A stretch of 64,000 nt of DNA from Mycolicibacterium rufum (GTDB lineage: Bacteria; Actinomycetota; Actinomycetes; Mycobacteriales; Mycobacteriaceae), in assembly GCF_022374875.2 (NCBI RefSeq), contig NZ_CP092427.2, positions 4,154,001 through 4,218,000 on the forward strand, read 5' to 3'. Below, in pieces: positions 1 through 10,286 of the stretch. The position numbers were made by a program, and so were the translations under genes. The notes below the pieces were generated by a model. That model was not told the DNA's origin. It made no database searches and saw nothing but the letters and a program-made list of their open reading frames with translations. Within the stretch, counting starts at the first letter, position 1. Each line of letters starts with the position of its first letter.

Positions 1-96
1 GAGCGGACCGAAGTCGGCGACCGGAACGAGAGGTCCCGGGGAGATGACGGGGACCGCGCGCTGTTCGACGACGAGCTCGTCGGGCGGGGCGGTCAC
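1..96 (-). CDS. pmt: Protein O-mannosyltransferase, N-terminal fragment (partial)
   Basis: Only the first 32 codons lie in the window; the rest runs off the left edge. Reading the minus strand from a GTG at 96 gives a peptide beginning VTAPPDELVVEQRAV and continuing ISPGPLVPVADFGPL. I recall the mycobacterial membrane protein O-mannosyltransferase (Rv1002c type) starting with very similar residues. It is divergent from rsmI with only 24 bases between the starts, the arrangement known from M. tuberculosis. Membrane segments and catalytic residues lie outside the window, so the identification rests on the N-terminus and on gene order. Confidence 0.65.
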   Translation of the reverse strand, partial: MTAPPDELVVEQRAVPVISPGPLVPVADFGPL

Positions 97-120
97 GCCT
101 GCGATCGTAGGCTGTGGGAC

Positions 121-957
121 ATGGCCGCTGGACGACTGCTCATCGGCGCCACGCCGCTCGGCCAGCCGTCGGACGCGTCGACCCGGCTGATCCGGGCGCT
201 GGCCACCGCCGATGTGATCGCCGCCGAGGACACCCGGCGGGTCCGCACGCTCGCTCACGCGCTCGAGGTGCGCCCGGTCGGCAAGATCGTCAGCCTTTTC
301 GATCAGAACGAGGCGACGCGGGTGCCTGCGCTGCTCGACGACATCCGTGGCGGTGCGACGGTGCTGCTGGTCAGCGACGCCGGCATGCCGCTGATCAGCG
401 ACCCCGGCTACCGGATGGTCGCGGCGTGTGTCGAGGCCGGCCTGCCGGTGCAGTGCCTGCCGGGCCCGTCCGCGGTGACGACGGCGCTCGCGGTCGCGGG
501 CCTGCCGTCGGAGAGGTTCTGCTTCGAGGGCTTCGCGCCGCGCAAGCAGTCGGCGCGCACCACGTGGTTACAGACGCTGGCCCTCGAGCCTCGTACATGT
601 GTGTTCTTCGAATCGCCGCGCCGGCTGGCCGACTGTCTGCGCGACGCGGTGACGGTGCTGGGCGCCGACCGCCGTGCGGTGGTGTGCCGCGAGCTCACCA
701 AGACGCACGAGGAGATCGTGCGCGGGACGCTCGGGGAGCTGGCGGAGTGGGCCACCGGCCCGGTGCTGGGGGAGATCACCGTGGTGCTCGCGGGGGCGAC
801 ACCGAGCGCCGACCCCGACAGCCTGGTCGCCGAGGTGAACCGTCTGGTCGAGGACGGGCTGCGGGTCAAGGACGCGTGCGCGCAGGTGGTCGCCGCGCAT
901 CCCGGGGCGCCGTCACGCCGGGAGCTCTACGACGCGGTGCTGCGCTCCCGCGGCTGA
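121..957 (+). CDS. rsmI: 16S rRNA (cytidine-1402-2'-O)-methyltransferase
   Basis: A 278-residue cytosolic methyltransferase that uses SAM to 2'-O-methylate C1402 in the decoding centre of 16S rRNA. It has the tetrapyrrole-methylase fold. The N-terminal GRLLIGATPLGQPSD segment, the AAEDTRR motif near residue 40, the SDAGMPLISDPG loop near residue 85 and PGPSA near residue 115 are typical RsmI signatures. Length is normal for the family. The ATG at 121 sits just before the conserved first beta strand. The gene is divergent from pmt; its last 45 bases overlap the 3' end of the convergent pabB, so the two genes share coding sequence on opposite strands. Confidence 0.95.
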   Translation: MAAGRLLIGATPLGQPSDASTRLIRALATADVIAAEDTRRVRTLAHALEVRPVGKIVSLFDQNEATRVPALLDDIRGGATVLLVSDAGMPLISDPGYRMVAACVEAGLPVQCLPGPSAVTTALAVAGLPSERFCFEGFAPRKQSARTTWLQTLALEPRTCVFFESPRRLADCLRDAVTVLGADRRAVVCRELTKTHEEIVRGTLGELAEWATGPVLGEITVVLAGATPSADPDSLVAEVNRLVEDGLRVKDACAQVVAAHPGAPSRRELYDAVLRSRG

Positions 958-2169
958 CGACACGAGGATCGGAGCCGCCTTGTGCAGGCACTCCTCCCAT
1001 TCGCGCGCCGGGTCGGAGTCGGCGGTGATGCCGCCGCCGACTCCGAGGACCGCGGCGCCCGACGGGGTGAACTCGACGGTGCGGATCGCGACGTTGAGCT
1101 CACAGCCCGCTTCGGGTGACGCCAATCCGATTGTCCCGCAATACACTCCGCGGCGACGCGGCTCCCACTGCCGGAGCAGGTCGCGGGCGCGCTGTTTCGG
1201 GGTGCCGGTTACCGACGCCGGCGGGAACGTCGCCTCCAGCAGCGCCCGGGTGGGGACGTCGACCGGCACGCGGGCAGCCACCGTCGACACCAGGTGCCAG
1301 ACCCCGGGCGCCGGGCGGACCGCGAGCAGTTCGGGAACCGTCACCGAGCCGGTGTGCGCGACGCGGCCCAGATCGTTGCGCACCAGGTCGACGATCATGA
1401 TGTTCTCCGCGACGTCCTTGACCGACGCGCGCAGCGCCGCCGGGTCCGCGTGCCGCGGCAGCGTGCCCTTGATGGGGCTCGACGTGACGTCCTCGCCGCG
1501 TCGGCGCAGGAACAGCTCGGGGGACAGCGAAGCGACGGCACCCCAGGCGCCCGCGAGGAACGCGGCGCGCGCCGGGGCGGTGCGCGTCACGGCGTCGGCG
1601 AAGAAGTCGGCCGGTGCGCCGTCGAGTGCGCCGGTGAACTGGGTGCAGACACACGCCTGATAGACCTCGCCTGCGGTGATGGCGTCGAGGCAGTCGCGCA
1701 CGCCGCGCTGGTGCGCCGACCGATCGGCCGCGCCCCACGCGATCAGCGCGGTCCGCGGGCTCGGCGGCTCCCGCAGCGCCTCGGTGACCCAGTCGGAAAG
1801 CGGTGCACCAGAAAGGCTTTCGTGCCACCAGATGCCGTCGGCGGCGCAGCGCAGCACGCTGTCCGACCAGCCGCCGGCCGCTTCGGGCAGCCGCGGCTTC
1901 CGGCCGTCGGCGCCCGGGTCGGGATAGGACAGGTAGCCGAACCAGCCGCCGCCGACCGCGCCGTCCCCGCGCGCTCCGGGGGAGACGTCGAACACCGCCG
2001 ACGGGGCGACCTCCGTCAGCGTCACCGACGGCGCGATCACCGCTCGGGAGCCGAACCACTCGCCGATCAGTGCGGCCGGCGGCGGCAGCCCGCGCTGCGA
2101 GGCGCCGGCCGCCAGCGCACCGAGGACCGTCGGCGCGCTGCCCAGCTCGCCCAGCCGATCGATGCGCAC
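913..2169 (-). CDS. pabB: Aminodeoxychorismate synthase component I-like chorismate-binding enzyme
   Basis: This 418-residue protein of the anthranilate/ADC synthase component I family converts chorismate and ammonia to 4-amino-4-deoxychorismate for folate synthesis, working with a PabA glutaminase subunit. The C-terminal half carries family motifs: SPIKGTLPR, DLVRNDLGRV, GTPKQRARDLL and GGGITADSDPAREWEECL. The N-terminal subdomain is short and divergent, which fits PabB better than TrpE. It starts at a GTG (2169) only 7 bases after the stop of the upstream sigma-factor gene, so it may be co-transcribed with it. Position between rsmI and metG matches mycobacterial pabB (Rv1005c). Anthranilate or isochorismate synthase activity is less likely given the location. 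Confidence 0.9.
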   Translation of the reverse strand: MRIDRLGELGSAPTVLGALAAGASQRGLPPPAALIGEWFGSRAVIAPSVTLTEVAPSAVFDVSPGARGDGAVGGGWFGYLSYPDPGADGRKPRLPEAAGGWSDSVLRCAADGIWWHESLSGAPLSDWVTEALREPPSPRTALIAWGAADRSAHQRGVRDCLDAITAGEVYQACVCTQFTGALDGAPADFFADAVTRTAPARAAFLAGAWGAVASLSPELFLRRRGEDVTSSPIKGTLPRHADPAALRASVKDVAENIMIVDLVRNDLGRVAHTGSVTVPELLAVRPAPGVWHLVSTVAARVPVDVPTRALLEATFPPASVTGTPKQRARDLLRQWEPRRRGVYCGTIGLASPEAGCELNVAIRTVEFTPSGAAVLGVGGGITADSDPAREWEECLHKAAPILVSSAAGAQHRVVELPA

Positions 2170-2176
2170 CGGGTCA

Positions 2177-3061
2177 TTATCGGCCGATGCGGCGCGGCAC
2201 GGTCACCGTGGCGAGTTTCTCCGGATTGCGCATCGCGTAGAAGTTGGCGATCCTGCCGTCGGCCACCTCGATCAGCACCACGCCCTCGAGGTGATCGTCG
2301 CTGTAGAGGACCAGTGCGGGCGTGCTGTTGTAGATCGCCGGCTCGACCCGTCCGCCGGTCCCTCCGAGCCGCACCAGTCCCATCACCAGCCGTGCCACTC
2401 GTTCGGCGCCGGACACCGGCCGGCGGGCCGCACTGGCCTTGCCGTCGCTGTCGGCGGTCCACACCACGTCCGGGGCGAGCATCGCCATCAGGCCGTCGAG
2501 GTCGCCGGTCGCGGCGGCGGTGAAGAAGCGTGTGGTGAGCTCGGTGGAGAACTGCGGGTCGACCGGCTCGAACCGCTTACGCCGGGACTGCACGTGCTCG
2601 CGCGCGCGGTGAGCCATCTGCCGGACCGCCATGGTCGACTTGCCGATGGTCTCGGCGATCTCGTCGTGGTCGAACCCGAACACCTCGCGCAGCACGAACA
2701 CCGCGCGCTCGTCGGGACTCAGCGTTTCCAGGACCACCAGCATCGCCATCGACACCGATTCGGCGAGCACCACGTCGGCCGACGGGTCGGCGTCGGTGAG
2801 TAGCGGTTCGGGCAGCCACGGCCCGACATAGGTCTCCTTGCGCCGGGACTGCGCGCGCAGTGCGTTGAGGGCCTGCCGGGTGACGAGCTGAGCGAGGTAG
2901 GCCTTCGTGTCGGTGACGGTCGACAGGTCGACCCGGTCCCACCGCAGATAGCTCTCCTGCAGCACGTCATCGGATTCCGTTGCGCTGCCGAGGATTTCGT
3001 AGGCGATGGTGAACAGCAGCGGCCGCAGTGCGGTGAACCGCTCGGCGTGCACGTCGGTCAT
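2177..3061 (-). CDS. ECF41-group (SigJ-like) RNA polymerase sigma factor
   Basis: A 294-residue sigma factor. Region 2 lies at about residues 8-70 (FTIAYEILGSATESDDVLQE) and region 4 at about 110-165 (LSPDERAVFVLREVFGFDHD, then a helix-turn-helix with GKSTMAVRQMAHRAR). The remaining 125 residues form a SnoaL-like C-terminal domain, the hallmark of ECF41 factors, in which this extension controls activity in place of an anti-sigma protein. The family's terminal NPDKL motif appears as NPEKL and its glycine-rich linker motif as DSDGKAS. The ATG at 3061 overlaps the oxidoreductase stop (ATGA), indicating translational coupling. An in-frame reading upstream exists but only shadows the oxidoreductase gene. 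Its likely own promoter is at 4271-4297. Confidence 0.9.
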   Translation of the reverse strand: MTDVHAERFTALRPLLFTIAYEILGSATESDDVLQESYLRWDRVDLSTVTDTKAYLAQLVTRQALNALRAQSRRKETYVGPWLPEPLLTDADPSADVVLAESVSMAMLVVLETLSPDERAVFVLREVFGFDHDEIAETIGKSTMAVRQMAHRAREHVQSRRKRFEPVDPQFSTELTTRFFTAAATGDLDGLMAMLAPDVVWTADSDGKASAARRPVSGAERVARLVMGLVRLGGTGGRVEPAIYNSTPALVLYSDDHLEGVVLIEVADGRIANFYAMRNPEKLATVTVPRRIGR

Positions 3062-4236
3062 CGGACGCCGATCGCCTCGTCCGCGGGGACGGCGCCACGG
3101 ACCGGGCCCTTGCGCGACCGGTAGGAACCGGGCTCGGCGGCCTCGCCGGCCATCCACTTCACCGTCCAGCGGCACACCTGTTCCTTGATCAGCGCACCGG
3201 CCCGACCGCCGACGTAGAGCGCGATCGGGGTGTCGTCGGCGCGCTGGACCTGCAGGGTGCCCGCGCGACGGCCGAGGCTGATGCACTGGGCGGTCATCGG
3301 CACCGAGATCGTGACGGGAGCCTCGCCGGCGATGCGGGCCAGCACCGTATCGGCCGCCAGTACGCCCATCGGCAGGCTGGCCTGGCAGCTCATCCGGTAG
3401 GGCCGCCGCGACGGAGCGGCGGAGTCGCCGGCGGCGACGATGCGGTCGTCGTCGACGCTGGTGTACGTCTCGTCGGTGACGACGCGGCCCGTCCCGTCGG
3501 TGGTCAGGCCGCTGGCCGCGGCCAGGCCGGGCACCCCGAAGCCGGCGGCCCACACCGTCACCGCGCTTGCGATGAGCCGTCCGTCTGCGAGGGCGACGTG
3601 GTCGGGACCGACCGCGGTGACGGTGGCCCCCTCGCCGTCGAGGAGCGACACTCCGAGCCTGCGCAGACGGGAGGTCACCGAGCGACGGCCGGGCCTGCTC
3701 AGCGACGGTCCGACGACGGTGCTGACCAGGGTGACGGTGCGGCCGGCCTCGGCGAGTTCGGCCGCGGTCTCGATGCCGGTGAGGCCGCCGCCGACGACCA
3801 CGACGGGCGCGGGAAGTGCGAGATCGTTCAGCCGTGCCGTCAGGCGCGTCGCCGGCTCCCACTCGCTCAGCGAGTAGCCGAACTCCGCGGCGCCCGGCAC
3901 GGATGCCGGCACCGCGCCGGTGCTGCCAGCCGCGTAGACGAGGTAGTCGTAGTCCAGGGTGGCGCCCGAGGACGTCACGATCCGGCGCGCGGCGGCGTCG
4001 ATCCGCTCCACGCTGTCCACCAGCAGGTGCACGCGGTCGTTCAGCACGTCGCGGTAGTCGACCGCGGCGTCGTCGCTTCCGGCGACCAATTGGTGCAGTC
4101 GGATCCGCTCCACGAAGTGAGGGCGCGGGTTCACCAGGGTCACGGTCAGATCGTCACGTGACGTCAGCCGGTTGGCGGCCATCACGCCGGCGTAGCCGCC
4201 GCCGATCACGAGAACGCGGAACTGTCGTGCGGTCAT
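3058..4236 (-). CDS. FAD/NAD(P)-dependent oxidoreductase, NDH-2-like, coupled to the ECF41 sigma gene
   Basis: A 392-residue flavoprotein of the type II NADH dehydrogenase/FSP1-like superfamily. The FAD-binding Rossmann motif is at the N-terminus (LVIGGGYAGVMAANRL) and a second nucleotide-binding motif (VVVGGGLTGIETAAELAE) lies near residue 150. A third flavin contact (RIVAAGDSAAPS) is near residue 275. No C-terminal membrane helix is obvious. ECF41 sigma genes are typically linked to a carboxymuconolactone decarboxylase, oxidoreductase or epimerase gene; here it is an oxidoreductase that precedes the sigma gene and overlaps it by 4 bases. Substrate and electron acceptor cannot be read from the sequence. 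The ATG at 4236 is preceded by a GAGGAG ribosome-binding site. Confidence 0.88.
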   Translation of the reverse strand: MTARQFRVLVIGGGYAGVMAANRLTSRDDLTVTLVNPRPHFVERIRLHQLVAGSDDAAVDYRDVLNDRVHLLVDSVERIDAAARRIVTSSGATLDYDYLVYAAGSTGAVPASVPGAAEFGYSLSEWEPATRLTARLNDLALPAPVVVVGGGLTGIETAAELAEAGRTVTLVSTVVGPSLSRPGRRSVTSRLRRLGVSLLDGEGATVTAVGPDHVALADGRLIASAVTVWAAGFGVPGLAAASGLTTDGTGRVVTDETYTSVDDDRIVAAGDSAAPSRRPYRMSCQASLPMGVLAADTVLARIAGEAPVTISVPMTAQCISLGRRAGTLQVQRADDTPIALYVGGRAGALIKEQVCRWTVKWMAGEAAEPGSYRSRKGPVRGAVPADEAIGVR

Positions 4237-4270
4237 GGGGTCTCCTCTGTCCGAAGGCGTGTGACCTCAA

Positions 4271-4297
4271 GACACCGCCGACCAACCCCGTGTGACA
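4271..4297 (-). promoter_or_regulatory. ECF41-type promoter for the oxidoreductase-sigma operon
   Basis: On the minus strand TGTCACA (4297-4291) is followed after exactly 16 bases by TGTC (4274-4271), about 35 bases before the oxidoreductase start. Published ECF41 promoters are described as TGTCACA, about 16 bases, CGTC, so this fits with one mismatch. It implies that the sigma factor drives its own operon. Confidence 0.65.
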
Positions 4298-4311
4298 CGA
4301 CGTGATGCGTA

Positions 4312-5856
4312 TCACACAGGCTGGTCGGTCTGGTAGCGCGGGAAGACCCCGGTCGGCGCGGGCAGCGCCACGCCGGGGGAGAGCCGCACTGGAACCGCGG
4401 TGAACGCCCGCTGGTCGGCGGGCTGGCCGAGCAGGTCGAGCAGCCGCGTCGTCGACTCCGGCATCACCGGCTGGCTCAGCAGCGCCGCGATGCGGACCAC
4501 CTCGAGCGTCGTGTAGAGCACGGTCGCGAACCGCTGCGGGTCGGTCTTGCGCAGCACCCACGGCTCCTGGGCCGAGAAGTAGCGGTTGGCCGCGCCGAGC
4601 ACCGACCAGATCGCCTCGAGCGCCAGGTGCATCGCCGTCGCCGCATAGTGCTCCCGCACCCGCTCGAGCAGCCCGTCGGCGGCCGCGAGCATCTCGAGGT
4701 CTTCGGGCGTGAAGTCGCCGGGCTCGGGCACCACCCCGTCGAGGTTCTTGGCCACCATCGACAGCGAGCGTTGCGCCAGGTTGCCGAACTCGTTGGCGAG
4801 GTCGGCGTTGATCCGGGCGACGATGCCGTCCTCGCTGTAGCTGCCGTCCTGGCCGAACGGAACCTCGCGCAGCAGGAAGTAGCGCACCTGGTCGACGCCG
4901 AACGTGTCGACGAGGTCGTCGGGGTCGACGACGTTGCCGACCGACTTGCTCATCTTCTCGCCGCGATTGAACAGGAAGCCGTGCGCGAAGACCTTCTTGG
5001 GCAGCGCGATGCCCGCCGACATCAGGAAGGCCGGCCAGTACACCGTGTGGAACCGGATGATGTCCTTGCCGATCATGTGCAGATCGGCGGGCCAGTACCG
5101 GCGGTACAGGTCGGAGTCGGTGTCGGGGAAGCCGACACCGGTCAGATAGTTGGTCAGCGCGTCGACCCAGACGTACATGACGTGATCGGGGTGGTCGGGC
5201 ACCGGGACGCCCCAGTCGAACGTCGTCCGGGAGATCGACAGATCGCGCAGCCCGCCGGAGACGAAGCTGACCACCTCGTTGCGCCGCACCTCGGGCTCGA
5301 TGAACTCGGGATGTTCGGCGTAGAGCGCCAGCAGCCGGTCGGCGTAGGCGGACAGCCGGAAGAAGTACGTCTGCTCCTCCGTCCACGTCACCGGGGTGCC
5401 GGTCTCGACGGCGACCCGGACCCCGTCGTCGCCGACCGCGGTCTCGTTCTCGGCGAAGAACCGCTCGTCGCGCACCGAGTACCAGCCGGAGTAGTTGTCC
5501 AGATAGACATCGCCCGCGTCGACCATCCGCCGCCAGATCTCCTCCGACGCGCGGAAGTGGTCGGCGTCGCTGGTCCGGATGAAGCGGTCGAACGACACGT
5601 TCAGCTTGCGCTGCAGCCGCTCGAAGACGTCGGAGTTGCGCCGCGCCAGCTCGATGGTGGGCACGCCTTCGCGGGCGGCGGTCTCGGCCATCTTCAGGCC
5701 GTGCACGTCGGTGCCGGTCAGATAGCGGACGTCGAAGCCGTCGAGGCGCTTGAACCGCGCGATCGCGTCGGTGGCGATGTATTCGTATGCGTGGCCGACG
5801 TGCGGGTCGCCGTTGGGGTAGGCGATCGCCGTGGTGATGTAGTAGGGCTCGCTCAT
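4312..5856 (-). CDS. metG: Methionyl-tRNA synthetase
   Basis: A 514-residue class I aminoacyl-tRNA synthetase that charges tRNA-Met with methionine. The N-terminus ([20 protein letters not shown]) contains the HIGH-type motif as HVGH, and the KMSKS motif appears as EKMSKSVGN at about residue 300. The zinc-knuckle insertion is short, as in the MetG2-like form of actinobacteria, and there is no C-terminal EMAP-like dimerisation domain; the length matches the mycobacterial enzyme. It is divergent from tatD, with 26 bases between starts. The ATG at 5856 directly precedes the conserved N-terminus. Confidence 0.97.
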   Translation of the reverse strand: MSEPYYITTAIAYPNGDPHVGHAYEYIATDAIARFKRLDGFDVRYLTGTDVHGLKMAETAAREGVPTIELARRNSDVFERLQRKLNVSFDRFIRTSDADHFRASEEIWRRMVDAGDVYLDNYSGWYSVRDERFFAENETAVGDDGVRVAVETGTPVTWTEEQTYFFRLSAYADRLLALYAEHPEFIEPEVRRNEVVSFVSGGLRDLSISRTTFDWGVPVPDHPDHVMYVWVDALTNYLTGVGFPDTDSDLYRRYWPADLHMIGKDIIRFHTVYWPAFLMSAGIALPKKVFAHGFLFNRGEKMSKSVGNVVDPDDLVDTFGVDQVRYFLLREVPFGQDGSYSEDGIVARINADLANEFGNLAQRSLSMVAKNLDGVVPEPGDFTPEDLEMLAAADGLLERVREHYAATAMHLALEAIWSVLGAANRYFSAQEPWVLRKTDPQRFATVLYTTLEVVRIAALLSQPVMPESTTRLLDLLGQPADQRAFTAVPVRLSPGVALPAPTGVFPRYQTDQPV

Positions 5857-5882
5857 TTGGCCTTCACCCTAAGGTGTGGACG

Positions 5883-6737
5883 GTGAGCTCCTCCTCCCGA
5901 CAGCGGCGCGAGCCGCCGCCCCTCCCGGAACCGCTGACGCCGCTGATCGACGCTCACACCCACCTGGACGCCTGCGGGGCGCGCACCGCCGACGACGTGG
6001 CGGCGGTGCTGGACCGTGCCGGCGCGGCGGGGGTGCGCGCCGTCGTCACGATCGCCGACGATCTGGACTCCGCCCGGTGGGCTGTCGGCGCGGCCGACGC
6101 GGATCCGCGCGTCTACGCCGCGGTCGCGCTGCATCCCACGCGGGCCGACGCGCTCACCGAGCAGGCCCGCGCGGTGCTCGAGCAGCTCGCCGCTCACCCG
6201 CGGGTGGTCGCGATCGGGGAGACCGGCCTGGACCTGTACTGGCCAGGACGGCTGGAGGGGTGCGCCGAGCCGGCTGCGCAGCGCGAAGCGTTCGCGTGGC
6301 ACATCGATCTCGCCAAGCGCAGCGGGAAGCCGCTGATGATCCACAACCGTGACGCCGACACCGAGGTCCTCGACGTTCTGCGCGCCGAAGGGGCCCCGGA
6401 GACTGTGATCTTCCACTGTTTTTCCTCCGGGCCGGCGATGGCGCGTGCCTGCGTGGACGCGGGCTGGCTGCTCAGCCTGTCCGGCACGGTGAGCTTCAAG
6501 AACGCCCGTGAGCTGCGCGAAGCCGCCCCGCTGATCCCGGCTGACCAGCTTCTCGTCGAGACGGACGCCCCGTTTCTGACCCCGCACCCCTTCCGCGGCG
6601 CGCCGAATGAGCCCTACTGCCTCCCTTACACTGTTCGTGCGCTGGCCGACGTGGTGGGCCGGGCACCGGAGGAGATCGCCGAGCAGAGTTCGGCGACGGC
6701 GGAGCGAGCGTACGGCCTGCAGAGTTGCCGCCCGTAG
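5883..6737 (+). CDS. tatD: TatD family metal-dependent hydrolase/DNase
   Basis: A 284-residue TIM-barrel metallohydrolase. The metal ligands appear as LIDAHTHLDACG near residue 25, GETGLDLYW near residue 115, PLMIHNRDAD near residue 150, VIFHCFSS near residue 175 and LLVETDAPFLTPHP near residue 225. TatD proteins are 3'-5' exonucleases linked to DNA repair. The gene follows the metG divergent pair and precedes rpfB, the usual mycobacterial order. Two GTG starts are possible, 5874 and 5883; even the later one gives about 20 more residues than the M. tuberculosis protein before the first barrel strand, so the exact start is uncertain. Confidence 0.93.
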   Translation: MSSSSRQRREPPPLPEPLTPLIDAHTHLDACGARTADDVAAVLDRAGAAGVRAVVTIADDLDSARWAVGAADADPRVYAAVALHPTRADALTEQARAVLEQLAAHPRVVAIGETGLDLYWPGRLEGCAEPAAQREAFAWHIDLAKRSGKPLMIHNRDADTEVLDVLRAEGAPETVIFHCFSSGPAMARACVDAGWLLSLSGTVSFKNARELREAAPLIPADQLLVETDAPFLTPHPFRGAPNEPYCLPYTVRALADVVGRAPEEIAEQSSATAERAYGLQSCRP

Positions 6738-8878
<2,141 letters not shown>

Positions 8879-8903
8879 GTCCCCGCCCGTCGGATCAGAC
8901 CGC

Positions 8904-8955
8904 CACTGTGCGATGTCATGCGTCCGTCGCGGCGTGTCGCGTAGCTGACGGCACA
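8904..8955 (-). repeat. Divergent copy of the intergenic palindromic element
   Basis: Read on the minus strand this stretch contains ACGCGACACGCCGCG, the core shared with the elements at 11934-11996 and 31903-31966. Its ends can pair (CTGTGC with GCACAG), although the flanking arms differ from the other two copies. It fills most of the gap between rsmA and ispE, 8879-9004, where no gene is visible. Confidence 0.45.
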
Positions 8956-9004
8956 GCCGCGGGCAGGTTCACCAGCGTCGCGTCGCGGCGCTAGGGTCGG
9001 TGCC

Positions 9005-9973
9005 GTGTCCGCGCGCGACGGAAATACGGCTTCGGAGTGGGTCCCCACCGGTTCGGTGACGGTCCGCGTGCCGGGCAAGGTGAATCTGTACCTCGAGGTG
9101 GGTGACCGTCGTCCGGACGGCTACCACGAACTGGCCACGGTGTTCCACGCCGTGTCGCTGCTCGACGAGGTGACGGTCAGCACCTCCGACGTCCTCACCC
9201 TCGAGGTGGCCGGGGAAGGGGCGGACTCGCTGCCCACCGATGAGCGCAACCTCGCGTGGCGGGCCGCCGAACTGATGGCCGACCACGTCGGGCGGGCTCC
9301 CGACGTCGCGATCGCCATCGACAAGGCCATCCCGGTGGCCGGCGGCATGGCCGGCGGCAGCGCCGATGCCGCCGCCGTCCTGGTGGCGATGAACGAACTG
9401 TGGGAGCTCGGCGTGCCCCGGCGGGACCTGCACGCCCTGGCCGCGCAGCTGGGTTCCGACGTGCCGTTCGCTCTGCACGGCGGCACCGCGCTCGGTACCG
9501 GGCGGGGTGAGGAGCTGGCAACGGTGTTGACCCGCAACACCTTTCACTGGGTGCTGGCTTTCTCCGACGGCGGTCTGTCGACGGCGACGGTCTTCTCGGA
9601 GATCGACCGGCTGCGCGAGGCGCAGGAGCGCACACTGCCGCCCCGGCTGGAGTCCGCCGAGCCGGTGCTGGGCGCGCTGGCCTCCGGTGATCCGGCCGAG
9701 CTCGCGCCGTTGCTCGGCAACGATCTGCAGCCCGCCGCGCTGACCCTGGACCCGTCGCTGCGTCGCACGCTGCGGGCCGGGGTCGAGGCGGGTGCGCTGG
9801 CCGGTGTGGTGTCCGGATCGGGCCCGACATGTGCGTTCCTGTGCGCCTCGGCGGGCTCGGCGGTCGACGTCGGCACCGAACTGGCGGGAGCCGGGGTGTG
9901 CCGCACCGTTCGGGTGGCCAGCGGGCCGGTGCAGGGCGCACGGGTGGTGCCGAGCCCGTCCGCGTCGGTCTGA
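9005..9973 (+). CDS. ispE: 4-diphosphocytidyl-2-C-methyl-D-erythritol kinase
   Basis: IspE, 322 residues, is a GHMP kinase that phosphorylates CDP-methylerythritol in the non-mevalonate isoprenoid pathway. The N-terminus [20 protein letters not shown] is the substrate-binding segment, [20 protein letters not shown] is the ATP-binding glycine-rich loop, and [13 protein letters not shown] is the third GHMP motif. The catalytic lysine and aspartate positions are conserved ([14 protein letters not shown]). It starts with GTG at 9005 and follows rsmA by 126 bases, a gap holding a repeat copy. The last bases begin a short tandem repeat that spans the stop codon. Confidence 0.97.
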   Translation: MSARDGNTASEWVPTGSVTVRVPGKVNLYLEVGDRRPDGYHELATVFHAVSLLDEVTVSTSDVLTLEVAGEGADSLPTDERNLAWRAAELMADHVGRAPDVAIAIDKAIPVAGGMAGGSADAAAVLVAMNELWELGVPRRDLHALAAQLGSDVPFALHGGTALGTGRGEELATVLTRNTFHWVLAFSDGGLSTATVFSEIDRLREAQERTLPPRLESAEPVLGALASGDPAELAPLLGNDLQPAALTLDPSLRRTLRAGVEAGALAGVVSGSGPTCAFLCASAGSAVDVGTELAGAGVCRTVRVASGPVQGARVVPSPSASV

Positions 9974-10001
9974 GCTGTCAGTCTGAGCTGTCGGTCTGAG
10001 C
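9964..10001 (+). repeat. 13-bp tandem repeat across the ispE stop codon
   Basis: GAGCTGTCAGTCT and GAGCTGTCGGTCT lie head to tail (9972-9997), flanked by partial copies on both sides, about 2.6 units in all. The ispE stop codon lies inside the array. It looks like slipped-strand duplication; no function is evident. Confidence 0.6.
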
Positions 10002-10286
10002 CGGCGGTGTGACCCACGCCTCAAAACGGCCGCGCGTTTGGCAGTTACTTAAGAGTTGCCTAAGATGAGCGACGGTGAGAGCTAGCGGTCGAGCAGTGGA
10101 CGCGAATTCCTCCGTCGTCGTCGACGGTGGGCGTCCGAACAGATCCGGCCGCGCCGCGGCGGCATCACCGATTCGAGACACAACCGCTGCTCAAATGTGT
10201 GCGCGCCTCCATGGAAAGGCCGCTCAACAGGCGGAACATGGCAAAGGCGCATGTGCACAGGGGCAGATGTCGGCGAGGAGGTCGTC
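9974..10286. other. Gene-free stretch before pks16
   Basis: These 313 bases contain the end of the 13-bp tandem repeat and then sequence with no convincing gene. In M. tuberculosis a small hypothetical gene, Rv1012, lies here. A 71-codon reading from 10075 that overlaps the pks16 start exists but has no recognisable features. A GGCGAGGAG ribosome-binding site for pks16 ends this region. Confidence 0.6.

Noticed and set aside
2177..3862. Sigma gene extended to 561 codons
   Set aside because: The extra 267 codons lie wholly inside the oxidoreductase gene on the same strand in another frame; ATG 3061 with an ATGA overlap is the natural start.
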